From Mastacembelus armatus (taxonomy: Eukaryota; Chordata; Actinopteri; Synbranchiformes; Mastacembelidae), in the NCBI RefSeq assembly GCF_900324485.2, contig NC_046649.1, positions 20,393,665 through 20,457,664 of the forward strand: a stretch of 64,000 nucleotides of DNA. The letters are read 5' to 3'. Position numbers and translations under genes: made by a program. The notes below the pieces were generated by a model that had not been told where the DNA came from, made no database searches, and worked only from the letters and a program-made list of their open reading frames with translations. Shown here one piece after another: positions 51,624-63,689 of this stretch. Within the stretch, counting starts at the first letter, position 1, and the number at the start of each line of letters is the position of its first letter.

Positions 51624-54600
51624 ATGGGACCTTTATTTCTACCTGCTGTTTTCCTGGTCATATGTCCAGTACAAGGTAATACACAGCTTATTTCTTTCTA
51701 CTGATATTTGAGGTTTTGCAGTGTCTTCTTGTGTTTTTAAAATTTGGATGTGAAAACTAAAGCACTAAAACATCTTTGTAAAGGACGTCAAATGAAACTA
51801 AATGTAATTGTACCAAAAATAAAGGTAATGAGCTGTAAGACAGGAGTAAACTGCAAAAACAAAAAAAAAAAAGTCATATCAGTGTCCAAACATACATATT
51901 CTTTTTTGTTTTTGTGGTTTATTGTAAAACTTTTTGTGGTTTGAAATGTGAGGTCGTCTGTCTGTCTTTGTGTCTGAGAACATCCAGTAACTTCCTGATG
52001 AAGTTTTAGAGTACATGTGTCACGCCGAAGCCTTTTTTAAATAAATATCTTTGAAATATTAGTTGTATTTTTGACAAATATAAAGTCAGACCTTTTTAAC
52101 TGTTTTCTATATACAGTATATTTACAGTCACCTCTGGTTGTTATCAAAGTCTAGTTTTGCTTATCCTGACACCTGAGGTTATTCTGAATTTACTCCAAGA
52201 TGGTGAATTTGAAACAAAATAAAATTAATTAATATCAGATTCTGGCTACACAGACAATACTTGTTAGTAAGATCAATTCTTTGTTTTGGTCTTTTCATAT
52301 TGCAAATGCAACAGAGACCAATGTAAACTAAAAATCTAAATGAAATCAATAAGAAAAATGTTGATAGTAAGGAACTGATGGAAACTGTAGTGAAATAATA
52401 ATTATAAACAAATTTAAATGATAAAAATATAATAGTTTCTAGACAGGTTGTGCACAATTATTATTTTTTTAAACAGAGCAGCACAGCGAAGAGGTGGTTA
52501 GCACTGTAGCCTCACAGCTGGAAGGTTCTGGATTCGAATCTCACTTGACTTGCTCAGGTTTGCAGGTTCTCCCAGTGTCTGTGTGGGTTTTCTCTGACTA
52601 CTCAGGTTTCCTCTCACATTTCCTCTCTCTATGTGTCAGTCCTGTGATCGACTCACTCAGCGTGAATTGGGTTTATTTCCAGCCCCCAATAACCCTCAAC
52701 AGTAGGTGGTATAGTTAATGGATGAATACAGGTATTGTTAATGGATGGATAGAAAAATAACCTGCTACCTAATGTCATTACCTGTAGACATCACAAATTA
52801 CAAATGAATTTGGAGATGGCTTTTCCCTTCATATGTAAAGTGATTGAGCATAATTTGATGTGCTGCTTACTGTATATACAGCACATATGGACAGAAGAAA
52901 CACAACATAAAAGGCCAACAGTAGTGTGTGACTGAGGGGGGAAAAATTAGAAATGATGAAGAGAAAAATAGACTGTAATGTTAAACAAATTTAAAAGACG
53001 TTGGATAACACTGACCTTTTACTGCGATTAGTTTCATTGGTTTAACTCCATCCATCCATCCATTCATCCATCCATTCATCCATCCTCTATACCTGCTTAT
53101 TCCTTTAACCAGGGTCACAGGGATCAGCTGGAGCCTATCCCAGCTCTCTTTGGGTGGAAGGCAGGGGTCCACCCTGGACAGGTCCCCAGTCCATCACAGG
53201 GCCACATAGAGAAACACAACCACACACTGTGTCATAAGAAATGGCCAAACCACAACAATTTAATATATTAAAAACTCTTTCCCAACCCTTATTAATGCAT
53301 GAAAAACTAATGGTGTTTAATCATATTACAGTATTCATCTGGACTTCTACTATGTCAGAAATGAACCAAAGTGAAATAACATGCAGTTTATTGTATGTTG
53401 TGTTCACTGTGTTTACAGGGTCCAGTGCTGTGACTCCTGTGTTTGTGCAGAAGGGAAAGGACGTAACTCTGGATGTGATGACAGATGGTTTTCATGAGTT
53501 AGACGTTGTTTTCTGGAGATTTAATACATCCAGTGTTATAGTAAGATTTTTACCTGGTAAAGAACCAATAGTCACTGAAGTTTACACTGGAAGGGTTGAG
53601 TTCCTTCAGAAAAAATACTCAGTGACACTGAAGAATCTACAAGAGTCAGACAGTGGAGTTTACACTGCTCAACTGATCGGGACTGAAGAACAAACAGTAG
53701 CTGAACACAAGGTCACAGTCCAAGGTAGGTTTGTGAACACTGAGACACTGATCAACAGTATCTGCTGCCAAATGTTTGACACAATCTTTCCCCCTCAGCT
53801 CCAGTGTCTCCAGTGAAGCTGACAGTGGACTCTGTGTCCAACAGCTCAGACTCCTGTAACCTCACTGTGACCTGCAGCACACAGGACTCTGACATCACCA
53901 GCAGGGTCACATGTGACACCACAACCTGCCATCAGGAGGGAGGAGAGAGCTCAAAGGTCACGACCTCTGGTGCTTCTCTCCGTCTCTACCTGGTCAACAG
54001 CACGATCAACTGTAACCATAGCAACCAGGTCAGCTGGACCAATGACACGAAAGAGACTGGACAGGCCTGTCTTCTGCCACCTGGTAAGAATAAAAGAACA
54101 TCTGACAGTAATCTAGTGTTTAGATTATCCCAATTAGATATTGTGAATTAATTAGTTTTGTAATTTTGTACAAAATAGAAAAATAACAAGATGTGCTAGA
54201 AATATGGGTACTGTACAATACACTTCACTGTGTTTTGGGGGTAACTAGGTTATAGGATTTTATTATTTCTGAAGCAGAGACGTCCCAATCTTACCCTAAT
54301 GGTCACTAACTGGGCAGATCCTGCTGTATTTTAAAGGATCAGTATCTGCTAAATAAAATTGATCAAATACAGATCCTTCTTTAGTTTTATTAATTTGCAG
54401 TTCTCAAACTAGAGCTACTTGTCTCCTCGACCATAACAAGGAAGGTCATTTTCTAAGTTAAATCTGAAACCAGTGTTTGCCACAAGAGGTTAACAGTTAA
54501 AGTTTTTTGATAAACCAGAATGAAATAACAGTATTAGGGCTGGGTTTTTAATACGTTAATGTCGACTAATTAAAGCGACAACAATACGGTAAAAAAATAA

Positions 54601-56742
54601 GGCATTTAATCGCACTTTCTATGGTGACAGGGAGTTCTGTGTAAATTTGTGTTTCTGTAATTAATTAATTGACACTAACACATTAAAGTCCAAGCCCTAA
54701 TCAATATTCTTTTACACAGCTACATGGGATTTAAAGCTGAAGTAGAAAATGTTTATTTCTTCACAATGTGAAAAGAAAAAGAAAAAGAAGTTGTTTGTTT
54801 ATGTTTAGAATTAATTTGCAACAGAAAATACATTTTCTCAAAGTGTATTTGAGAACCACTTTACATTTACCATTACAAAAATTCTGATTCTAAACCTATC
54901 AGAAAAATGTTTTATGTGCTTGTTATCTGTCAAAATATCAGGTTGAGGTCAGAGACTCTGGAGTAGTGAATGTAACACAAATCAAAATGTTTGTGTCTGA
55001 ACATATATAATCAATAATTATGTTCATCACCACAATGTTAGTGGGGAAATTGAATATAAAACATGAATTTATAGGAAATGTTTTGGTTTAAAATGTTACA
55101 GTTGTGCACTCACACATGTTGTATGTGAACAGGCATCAGTTTGATTCAGTTTTATTTAAATAGCACCAAATCACAATACAATCATCTCAAGCCACTTTGC
55201 AAAAAAACAAAAATCAACCAAATCCCTTATGAGAAAGCACTTGGTGTCATTTAATAATCTGTTTCTGTTTTTTTTTTACAGATAAACCCCGCAACCATTT
55301 TATTATCGTCCTTGTCTGTGTCGCTGTCATCTTAGTTTTGGTTGTATCATTTCTTTGTTATCGAAGGAGAAGACAATGTAAATGTAAGTGAGCATTTTAA
55401 CAGCATGCCAAAGCAAAATGGTCACAGTCCTGTTCATTTTAGTCTGCTTGCAGTCTTATTTGTTTTCCACACCTATATTTCTCTCTTGTGTTTTTATGCA
55501 CTGAAGTTTAATCATGACATAGTTAACAGATACTTCATAAGGTTTACAGTGTGAACAGCTGTTCATTACAGCCAATGTATTGACAGACTGTACTGTAAGC
55601 ACATACTGTATGCTGCAAATATACAGTAGGTTTTATATGTGACTGGTGCATTTTTCTGATAATTCCGTTTTATGACAGTCTTGTAATGCAGAAAAATAGT
55701 AAAAAGTTCTCATGGTAAAATGTAAATGAAGGCAAATAAACACATATTATTTATAACTGACTTGCAGATAAACCAGAGGTCATTGAAAACACAGTGTATG
55801 CAGTTCCTGAGGTAAGAATCTTTAAGCATTTTTAAACCATCATTCTCCCAAATTTGTATCAGCAAAACAAACAAAGAGAAATTCAGATTCAAACAGCTGA
55901 TAACATTTGAAGAAACAGGCTAATTCAATGTTTTCACAATCAAAACAGTCTCACATACATATTGATGATCCCTGCAGTATGGACATTATACAATTCCCTG
56001 ACAAACTTGTTGATTTACTTTCTGTGACCTCTGACCCTTTGCTACCAACAGCTGCATCCGTCCATGTTCCTGGTCCTGCTTCTTGCTCCTAGCTGCCACA
56101 TGTCTACATCACTGACCTGCTGTTTGCTTGTGCTAACACAAAATGTTACAGACCCACTGAAGAGTTTCTAGATGATCCATGTCTCCAAACACCTGCTGAG
56201 GTCTTGTCTGCCTATTAGTCCACTCAGACTGCAGTGTGCTTCATTCTGCTTCATATGTGCAGTGAAACTGCTCAATGTGTGTTTGTTGTATTTTATATAT
56301 TGCCTTTTTTCATATTGGTGTCTTTAAAAACCCCAATACTATACCTCATTTACATTGGGACAAAGGTTTTTATGCATGTGTATGTATGTTTTTATGTTTG
56401 CCTGTTTTTGAATGTGACCTACAGTAAGGTACATGTGACCTCATACTGAGCTAAAAGTTTTAAACCTTTGAAAAATACTATAAACACTGTTTTATTTGTA
56501 GCAGAATTACATTAGATGGTAATGGCATCATTAAAAATAAACTTGTTTAGTAAAAGTTTACTTGTTTTATTTTTTAGGCCCAACCATCACCACAAACTTT
56601 GGATGAAAGTTCAGTCAATGATGCTTCAGGTCCAACCACCACCTATGATTTGGTAGGACCTCACACTGGATCCACTGAGACTAGAACCAAGAAACTGCCA
56701 GAGAGCCTGTACGCTCAGATAGAAAAACCTCAAAGGTCCTGA
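51624..56742 (+). CDS. SLAM/CD2-family receptor 2 (two Ig domains, ITSM and ITIM tail)
   Basis: Exons 51624-51675, 53419-53724, 53799-54083, 55282-55383, 55768-55811 and 56578-56742 join in frame to 317 aa. Order: signal peptide (MGPLFLPAVFLVICPVQG); cysteine-free V domain with VVFWRFN and DSGVYTA; cysteine-rich C2 domain; transmembrane helix (IIVLVCVAVILVLVVSFLC) followed by RRRR; tail with ENTVYAVP, TTYDLV (Tyr286, ITSM form) and SLYAQI (Tyr308, ITIM form). Such motifs recruit SAP/EAT-2 adaptors or SH2 phosphatases, so this is a signalling immune receptor. Exon 1 lies 1.7 kb upstream and was chosen on signal-peptide and phase match only. A second in-frame donor (GTAAAT, 55378) lies six bases before the one used. 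The V-C2 part is nearly identical to receptor 3. Confidence 0.8.
52480..52750 (+). repeat. tRNA-derived SINE-like repeat, near full length
   Basis: The head reads GTGGTTAGCACTGTAGCCTC (A-box-like) then GGTTCTGGATTCGAATCTC (B-box-like, tRNA T-loop type). The body GTGTGGGTTTTCTCTGACTA is followed by an internally shortened region, ending at ATGGATGGATAG. This is a very common element of teleost genomes. It lies in intron 1 of receptor 2. Confidence 0.65.
53045..53230 (-). repeat. SINE-like repeat, 3' part, minus orientation
   Basis: Begins with a (CATC)n tail, then GGAGCCTATCCCAGCTCTCT, CCACCCTGGACAGGTC and CCATCACAGGGCCACATAGA. This is the reverse complement of the body at 56.86-57.1 kb. Confidence 0.65.
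55135..55212. repeat. Dispersed teleost repeat fragment
   Basis: TTCAGTTTTATTTAAATAGCACCAAATCACAA then CATCTCAAGCCACTTTGCAA is a widespread short fish repeat. It lies in the intron before the membrane exon of receptor 2. Confidence 0.5.
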
Positions 56743-56854
56743 AAACATTCATCAGGAACTGTGGGAACATACACAGATTCCCAGTTTGTATGGAAGTGTT
56801 GCCCAAAACAGCACAAACCCACCAATTATTAAAAAACATTTTATTATAACACCT

Positions 56855-57105
56855 TTCAGTTTCCAGTTGGTTTCCTCCCACAGTCCAAAAACATGTATGT
56901 CAGGTTGATTGGTGACTCTAAATTGCCCATAGGAGTGAGTGTGAGTGTGTGAGGTTGTTTGTCTCTATGTGGCCCTGTGATGGACTGGTGACCTGTCCAG
57001 GGTGGACCCCTGCCTTCCACCCAGAGAGAGCTGGGATAGGCTCCAGCAGATCCCTGTGACCCTAAATAGGAATAAGTGAATATAGATGATGGATGAAATA
57101 AGTTA
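56855..57105 (+). repeat. SINE-like repeat, 3' two-thirds
   Basis: Runs from GGTTTCCTCCCACAGTCC through GATTGGTGACTCTAAATTGC, GTGATGGACTGGTGACCTGT and GGGATAGGCTCCAGCAGATC to GATGGATG. The tRNA-like head is missing. Confidence 0.65.
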
Positions 57106-58619
57106 TTTAAATCATTTGTATCTAAACATAAACATAAATGATTCAAATTGATTGTGAAAGGGATTGATTGAAATTGATTACAATTCATTAAATGTAAAAA
57201 GGCAAAATATAAATGTTCTTGCATCTCTCCTTCCTCTCAATCAGCCTTAAACCTCCACCTGCAGTTTGGCTTTTGGTGTGTGGGAGAATGAAGGAAGGAG
57301 GAGAGAAACAGTTTTGTCACCACAACTGATAATTCACAATTTGCTGTTTTTCTAAGATAACCCACTCATTTTTTGGTTTAGTCAAGGAAGAGCACTGTAA
57401 TGGTGGTGTTGGGATGTGTCAGGATTTCAGATGTGTATTTATAATATTTGGTGGGTGGAAAACAGTTTTTTTAGTGAAAACGACTGGACTTCAAGTCTTT
57501 ATGATCTGATGTTGTGTACTTCATGTACATCTTATTGTCTGTGTCCCATGAATGTATTGCTCTTGTCTGCCCAAGGGCCTAAAGGCTGAAAATAGCAGTA
57601 GCCTATTTACTAAAACCTGGTTATTTTATACAAGATTGTTTTATGTGTACTGTCCTTGTTTATTAAATAAATTACAATTACAGTTAGCCTACAATTAGCT
57701 TGAACATGTTGTCAAAGTGGTGAAGTTGTTTTCTTAATTTGCTTGTGATTTGTCTATTTCCTAGTGTTTTTTTAAGTTTCAATGTTTAGAAAACTACCAA
57801 AAACAAAATGACTTCACTTAAAAGACTAAAGCTAAATCAAAATCAGGTGCCAAAATGAACACAGCAACACATCATCTCATGGCCACACAGGAGCTTGTTC
57901 ACTCACAGCAGCTGTGCCATCACACACTCAGACAGTGAATGAAGAAAGGAATAGGGAGAACAGTGGAGACAGACCATGGGAGAAGTAAAGAAACAATGCA
58001 GATGATTCAAGATTAAAAAAAAAAAGAAAAGCAACAGAGAGAAACTGATTCAGGACCAGTTGAGGAGCCATCTAATAGACAGGTTTATCTGTCCTGAAGA
58101 AGTTGCTCTGAACATAGGTGCCAGAAATACAAACACTAAAGGGCTATTATGGTTTGGCAGATATTTGCATTAGACACATTTATAGACAGCACAGGAAAAC
58201 ATTTAGAAAGTTTCAGCTGAGAAACACAAAATGCAGATTGACACATATAAATCAAACATTTATTAAAGTTAAATTAAGAATGAATTGTACAGAAAATATT
58301 TGGTGGCAGAACCAGCAACAGAGGAGCTGGGCTGCAGGACCAGGATCTGAAGATGTTTCCCAGACAGCAGGTGGTACATTGGGAAACCAGCTTTGGTAAC
58401 AGGTTGGTCCATTTATTCCTCACCACAATTATCATGTGCTAAAGTAATAGAATCATAAAGTATCTTATGAATCAAAAATATACTGTATAATATTATATTC
58501 AACACATAATGACAAGTTGCATTGTGACTGCATAGTCAAAAGGTTATGGAGGTTCATCATGTATGCAGGTACAGTGCAAGTGGTTTGAGTCTGACTGAAG
58601 ATCTTAGTTGCAGCCAGGT
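57106..58619. other. Convergent interval between receptors 2 and 3
   Basis: Receptor 2 (plus) and receptor 3 (minus) face each other here. AT-rich, with no coding exon supported. I looked here on the minus strand for a counterpart of the tyrosine-motif tail exons of receptor 2 and saw none. Confidence 0.5.
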
Positions 58620-60906
58620 TTAGTTTTGCTTCTTGAACTTGTCCATGACATGTACGATGATGAGAGCAGACACCATGATGATCAGACCGACAGAGAACAC
58701 AACTGTCTTCACCAGGCAGACAGAGATGCCAGAGAGAGTCTCTGAGGCTGAAACACAACAAAACAGGTTGTTTCATTACAAAACTGACACCACAGATCAG
58801 ACAGTGACAGGCTGAACATCAGGACTGGAAGGAACAAATCAGTTAGTCCTCTCACTGTCTTTGCAAAGCATTTTGGGTACTTTGTTAAAGTCAAACAGTG
58901 AAAACTGCAGCTGCCTTAAACCAGATGTTCATATACAGATGTTTGTGTTGATTTATTGTTTATTGTGTTCATTTGATTACAAGCTGTTTCTGTGCTAATT
59001 CAAACAGTGAAATGTAATTACTCTCCTCCTGTTATTGGCTTTTGATGAATTTAATCATTATTGACATTTAATATTAAAGTGAAAACTTTTATTTGTATTT
59101 CATCTGAAGAAAAAATACATACAAGACTAAAATCATCAACATGCTTTCATCAACATCAACTTTCCCTCGTGCTTTTTGTCTTTAAGGGCCACTGTAGTTA
59201 CATAAATGACACAGATGCTTCTTTCAAAAAATCTTATGCAGTTTAACATAACTCCAAACTTTACATTACTGCCATTATCTTTTATTCTTACCAGTCATTA
59301 GAGGACAAGTCTGTCCAGTCTCCTTTGTGTCTTTGGTCCAGCTGACCTGGTTGCTATGGTTACAGTTGATCGTGCTGTTGACCAGGTAGAGACGGAGAGA
59401 AGCACCAGAGGTCGTGACCTTTGAGCTCTCTCCTCCCTCCTGATGGCAGGTTGTGGTGTCACATGTGACCCTGCTGGTGATGTCAGAGTCCTGTGTGCTG
59501 CAGGTCACAGTGAGGTTACAGGAGTCTGAGCTGCTGGACACAGAGTCCACTGTCAGCTTCACTGGAGACACTGGAGCTGAGGGGGAAAGATTGTGTCAAA
59601 CATTTGGCAGCAGATACTGTTGATCAGTGTCTCAGTGTTCACAAACCTACCTTGGACTGTGACCTTGTGTTCAGCTACTATTTGTTCTTCATTCCCGATC
59701 AGTTGAGCAGTGTAAACTCCACTGTCTGACTCTTGTAGATTCTTCAGTGTCACTGAGTATTTTTTCTGAGGGAACTCAACCCTTCCAGTGTAAACTTCAG
59801 TGACTACTGGTTCTTTACCAGGTAAAAATCTTACTATAACACTGGATGTATTAAATCTCCAGAAAACAATGTCGTCTTCATGAAAACCATCTTTCATCAC
59901 ATCCAGAGTTACGTCCTTTCCCTTCTGCACAAACACAGGAGTCACAGCACTGGACCCTGTAAACACAGTGAACACAAACACACAATCAAACACAATATGT
60001 ATTTTTGTCAGTACTGAACATTTAATAAGTGTCTGTACTTCACAGCCTATGATTATGTGACATTAACAAAATGAAATATTGAAACTTATTGTGGTTTATT
60101 GATGGTTAGAAAATATTTTTGCTTTGTTGTTCCTGCTGCTCAATGTTTCTCTGTTCAAAACTGTTTGAAAGCAAAAGACTTGTAATACGACAAAATGCTC
60201 AAGAATTCTTTATATTTGCTGCAACAACTACTACTAGTTCTACTAGTGTCACCACAAACATCTAATAATACTGACTTTTCTATTTGACCCAGGAAAAATG
60301 AGAACAGGTGAAACTGATCCCAGAGACAAAGATGTTAGTCAATATTTTTGTTTTTAATTCTGCAGAGTCTGTTTATTCTGTCTGTATTGAAAAACAGGGA
60401 ACTTGCTTCCTTCTTCTTTCCCCTGTCACCACTATTGTTCAGAATCTTTCGTCCCCAGGTCGTCCTATCTGTACATCAAATTAGTCTTCAAATTGCAAAT
60501 ATATGTCATTTCTTTATGTTTTATAAAGTTGTTGTTCAGTATTTTCTTCATTGGTTGTTTCAGTTTGTCTTAGTTCACATTGGTCAGTGAATTTTTCTGC
60601 TGAAGCTTCCAATACTCAGAAAACAAGACTTTTGTTTGTTGTGTCTTTGATTTCCATGAAGAAGCAGATGATGGTTTCTACAATCTACCATCAGACTCTC
60701 TGTCAAACTAATCTCTTCTTCCTGACTGATCTGAGAAAATCACCCATTTCTTCATATAACTGCTGTATTTTAGTCAGAAGATAAAGCTGAAATGAATTGA
60801 TGGACTTTACATGTCTGACAGCTCAGAATCACGTATCATGACTGTGTTCTGTCCTACCTGGTGTCCCAGTGCAGACCAGTAGTCCCAGCATCACAAAGAA
60901 AGACAT
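58620..60906 (-). CDS. SLAM/CD2-family receptor 3 (two Ig domains, short tail)
   Basis: Minus strand, exons 60906-60858, 59956-59651, 59576-59292 and 58747-58620, joining in phase 1 throughout to 255 aa. Signal peptide MSFFVMLGLLVCTG; cysteine-free V domain; cysteine-rich C2 domain; then one exon with GISVCLVKTVVFSVGLIIM and VSALIIVHVMDKFKKQN before TAA. The tail is only about eight residues and has no tyrosine motif. A lysine sits near the outer end of, or within, the membrane segment, as in receptors that pair with ITAM adaptors, although the lysine may lie just outside the membrane. The V and C2 exons and the intron between them are almost identical to receptor 2 in inverted orientation, but the signal and membrane exons are unrelated in detail. 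It could be an adaptor-pairing activating partner or a ligand-like CD48-type molecule. Confidence 0.78.
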
Positions 60907-61723
60907 TACAGACTCTGATACCAAGATGCAGCAGTGCAAAGTGTTTCATGTGATCTAACTCAGCACAGAGGGACAGATTATTTTTATCTTTCCTGTTAAA
61001 ACCAGAGTGGCCAAAAAAAGGGAAACACAGTCGTTGACATAGAATCACCAGCATCATTGTTGTGTTTTCAGGTTAGGTGTGACTGTCCACACTTACAGTA
61101 ATAACCACTTCTCTTTAAATACGTAGCTCTATGTTGAATCTTTCTTGTATTTCCAGGTGACTCTGTTTGCAGGCAGAAGACAAACCTGTCCTGAATCATG
61201 TCTTTGATTTGGAGTTTGTGAAAGTGTTTTGTATGAAGTTTAACACAGACAGAGGATCAGGGACATAAATGCATTACAAGACCCACTTACCAAAACACAG
61301 GAAGTTGACAAACTGAGCTCAGTTCTTGGGTTTCTCACCAGTTACTTCCTGATCACACTGAAACACATCAGTTTTCCTGTCTGCTACATCAACTACCAGT
61401 TAGATTCAGCTTTAGACTTTATTGATCTTAATCAGTTTTAGTTGATATACAATATTTAAATGTTTAACATATTTATTACACTTTTCTTCAAGCTACAATT
61501 CATTGCAGTTATTTTCAAGCCTTTTCAACAGAACACAAATTCCACAAACAATCAGCAGTTACATTGCAGTTAAGTCAAATCTGTATTTTGTGTGATATAT
61601 CAGGTAAATTGTGGGATTTGACTGGAGGCCTAAAGGTCAGTGTTAAACTAACAGCTGCAGTGTCTCTGCACATCTGAGCTATTTCCACTCATCTTCTGTT
61701 TCACTGAGGGAGGAGCTTTAGGG

Positions 61724-61750
61724 CGATGATGATGATGATGATGATGATGG
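61724..61750. repeat. (GAT)n microsatellite
   Basis: Nine GAT/ATG units upstream of receptor 3. Confidence 0.9.
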
Positions 61751-62097
61751 TGATGAAGAGACTGGAGGGTATTTTGAGGTTCATCTTAAAACATGTACAT
61801 GGAAGTTTCAGGGGGAAACTCTCCCAAATGAATGTATTTATGTTGGTCCTCTACATCATCTGAACAACAGCAGGTCAATATACATGAACTTTCACCTTTA
61901 ACCTTTCACCTTTAGACGTCACGCCCTTTTACTCCAAACAGACTCAGGTGTTGTTACCGGAAACAGAGAAGTCTCCTGTTGACAGAAAAGTCGTCCACTT
62001 TAATGGAATTTAAACAGAGTTTGCACAAAAGACGCTTCAACTCGTCCGAGTGGTTTTGGCCGCTGTGGACCGGGACTGAAACACGTTGGTGGATTTA

Positions 62098-62160
62098 ATG
62101 AGCAGAAATATGGGACCGTCCTGTGGGATGTCAGCTGCTTCTGTGCACAAACACAAACAG
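62098..62160 (+). CDS. Doubtful first coding exon on the plus strand
   Basis: A GC-richer patch from about 61915 includes TTACCGGAAAC (ETS-like) and leads to an ATG at 62098. The frame MSRNMGPSCGMSAASVHKHK runs to a good donor, CAG|GTAAAC, at 62161. It would be the start of a gene pointing out of the window, head-to-head with receptor 3. No downstream exon is recognised, so this may be chance. Confidence 0.2.
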
Positions 62161-62332
62161 GTAAACTCTGTTTTGTCTTCATGCGCTTCCACAAACATGT
62201 GACCGTAGTTTCTGCTCCTCATGCTCGGTGTTGTGTAGTTGTGTGTTTGTGTTGAACAAACAAAGACCAGGTGAAAGAAAGAAATGTTGAAATGAAACAG
62301 TCTTTCTTAATTACCTCCATCTCTGTCCTGCA

Positions 62333-62420
62333 CTGGTGTCTCTATCCTGGGACGACACCCTTGGGTGGATCACCTGTGTTTTGCGCGCATGCCAAGTGGA
62401 TGTCCAACCCCAGCAGTTTG
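62333..62420. repeat. Inverted repeat arm 1 (partner 63312-63400)
   Basis: About 87 bp including GGGACGACACCCTTGGGTGG and GCGCGCATGCCAAGTGGAT recur inverted at 63312-63400, with roughly seven or eight mismatches. The spacing of about 890 bp could mark the ends of a DNA element or an inverted duplication. Confidence 0.7.
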
Positions 62421-63311
62421 GGACAGAGCGCGGCACATGTTTATGTGATGTGGTCGTACTGTTGCTGGTCGCGCTTCCTCCGTCCCACACGACAGGGGTT
62501 TGTTTTCATCCTCCGCCTCATCCTGCAGCCTCAATCCACTGGAATCAATGTTGACTGATATCAGCGGAGAAGATTTGGATCTGACCGGACAGCTTGTCGG
62601 TTTTCATGACTTCCCGCGGTTGGTGGACTTTCCTTCCGACTTCAGTCGTTTGTAAATAATAATTGAGTAGTTAAAGATATTGTTCATGATCAGTGTTGAT
62701 CTATTGATCACTGCCCGAAGCCTTTATGACACTGTAGCTTTGATTGAAGTCATTGGTCCATGGGTTCACTTGGTTTTTCCTCCAGCACTGTGATTAGATT
62801 AATGGGTGTGTTCGGTGAAGACATGAGGAATTAGAAATGTTTGTGTGTTATTGTGACTTAGATGGAGATCAGACACATTTTATGGCAAACTAAGGCAGAA
62901 AACCTGTGAATTTTAAGGCTTTTCCTGAAACTGCGAACATTAGTGACACTGTACAACAGATGTTGTGCCGGAAAAAGCTCCCCCTCATTTCTCCCACTAG
63001 GAAAGTGTCACATCCATGAAACCACATCGATGTGGTTAAGTGGGGTGAGTTCAGAAAAGGCTGTTTAAGAAATATCCTTCAATCTAAAGTCAATACTTTT
63101 TTTATATTTCACAAAAATACAAAATGCAAATGTTTTATATTAAGCTGTTACATTGTGACAGTATATCAACATGACACTTTCTAAGCTTTTCTATAGGCTG
63201 AAATAATCCAGACAAACAGTTTCGACACGCTGAGGACATCTAGTGGATATAAACAACACTGCAGTCTCTGCCCTCCAGGTCGCCCGGTCCTCACTCTGCT
63301 GCTAAACACTA

Positions 63312-63400
63312 TGTGCCAAACATCTGGGGTTGGATATCCACTTGGCATGCGCGCAAGACACAGGTGATCCACCCAAGGGTGTCGTCCCAGTAGAGAGACA
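63312..63400. repeat. Inverted repeat arm 2 (partner 62333-62420)
   Basis: Reverse complement of arm 1. It directly abuts the block at 63430-63689 that is itself an inverted copy of 50819-51046. Confidence 0.7.
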
Positions 63401-63429
63401 CCCATTATCTTCTGCACAGGGATCTCTCT

Positions 63430-63689
63430 AATCTTCTCTCATCAGCAAACAAGTTATCAGACCCATCACCCTGATACAAAACTTTCCATTTCATTGTGAC
63501 CTGGTGAAAAGATGAGACGTTACTGTAAGTCTCACTGTTGTTTAGCAGTTTTAATAAAATCCTGATCACAAACCTTATTCAGCTGAGCAGAGACAAGAAA
63601 ATGGCCATAACTTCCCTGTGGTTTGTGCAGGCAGGATGATCAGTGGCAGCATGTGCAAAGACATCAGCAACAAGATTGATGCAGCCAAT
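63430..63689 (+). repeat. Inverted-repeat block, copy 2 (partner at 50.8 kb)
   Basis: Reads AAAATGGCCATAACTTCCCT, then GCAGG-ATGATCAGTGGCAGC and so on, the reverse complement of 50819-51046. It carries the short frame GRMISGSMCKDISNKIDAAN. A further short direct repeat, TCCTCACTCTGCTGCTAAACA, occurs at about 63289 and 63763. Confidence 0.6.

Noticed and set aside
52480-52570. Possible tRNA gene (A-box and B-box-like sequences)
   Set aside because: The cloverleaf cannot be completed and the sequence continues into the body of a SINE-like repeat that is also seen elsewhere in the window.
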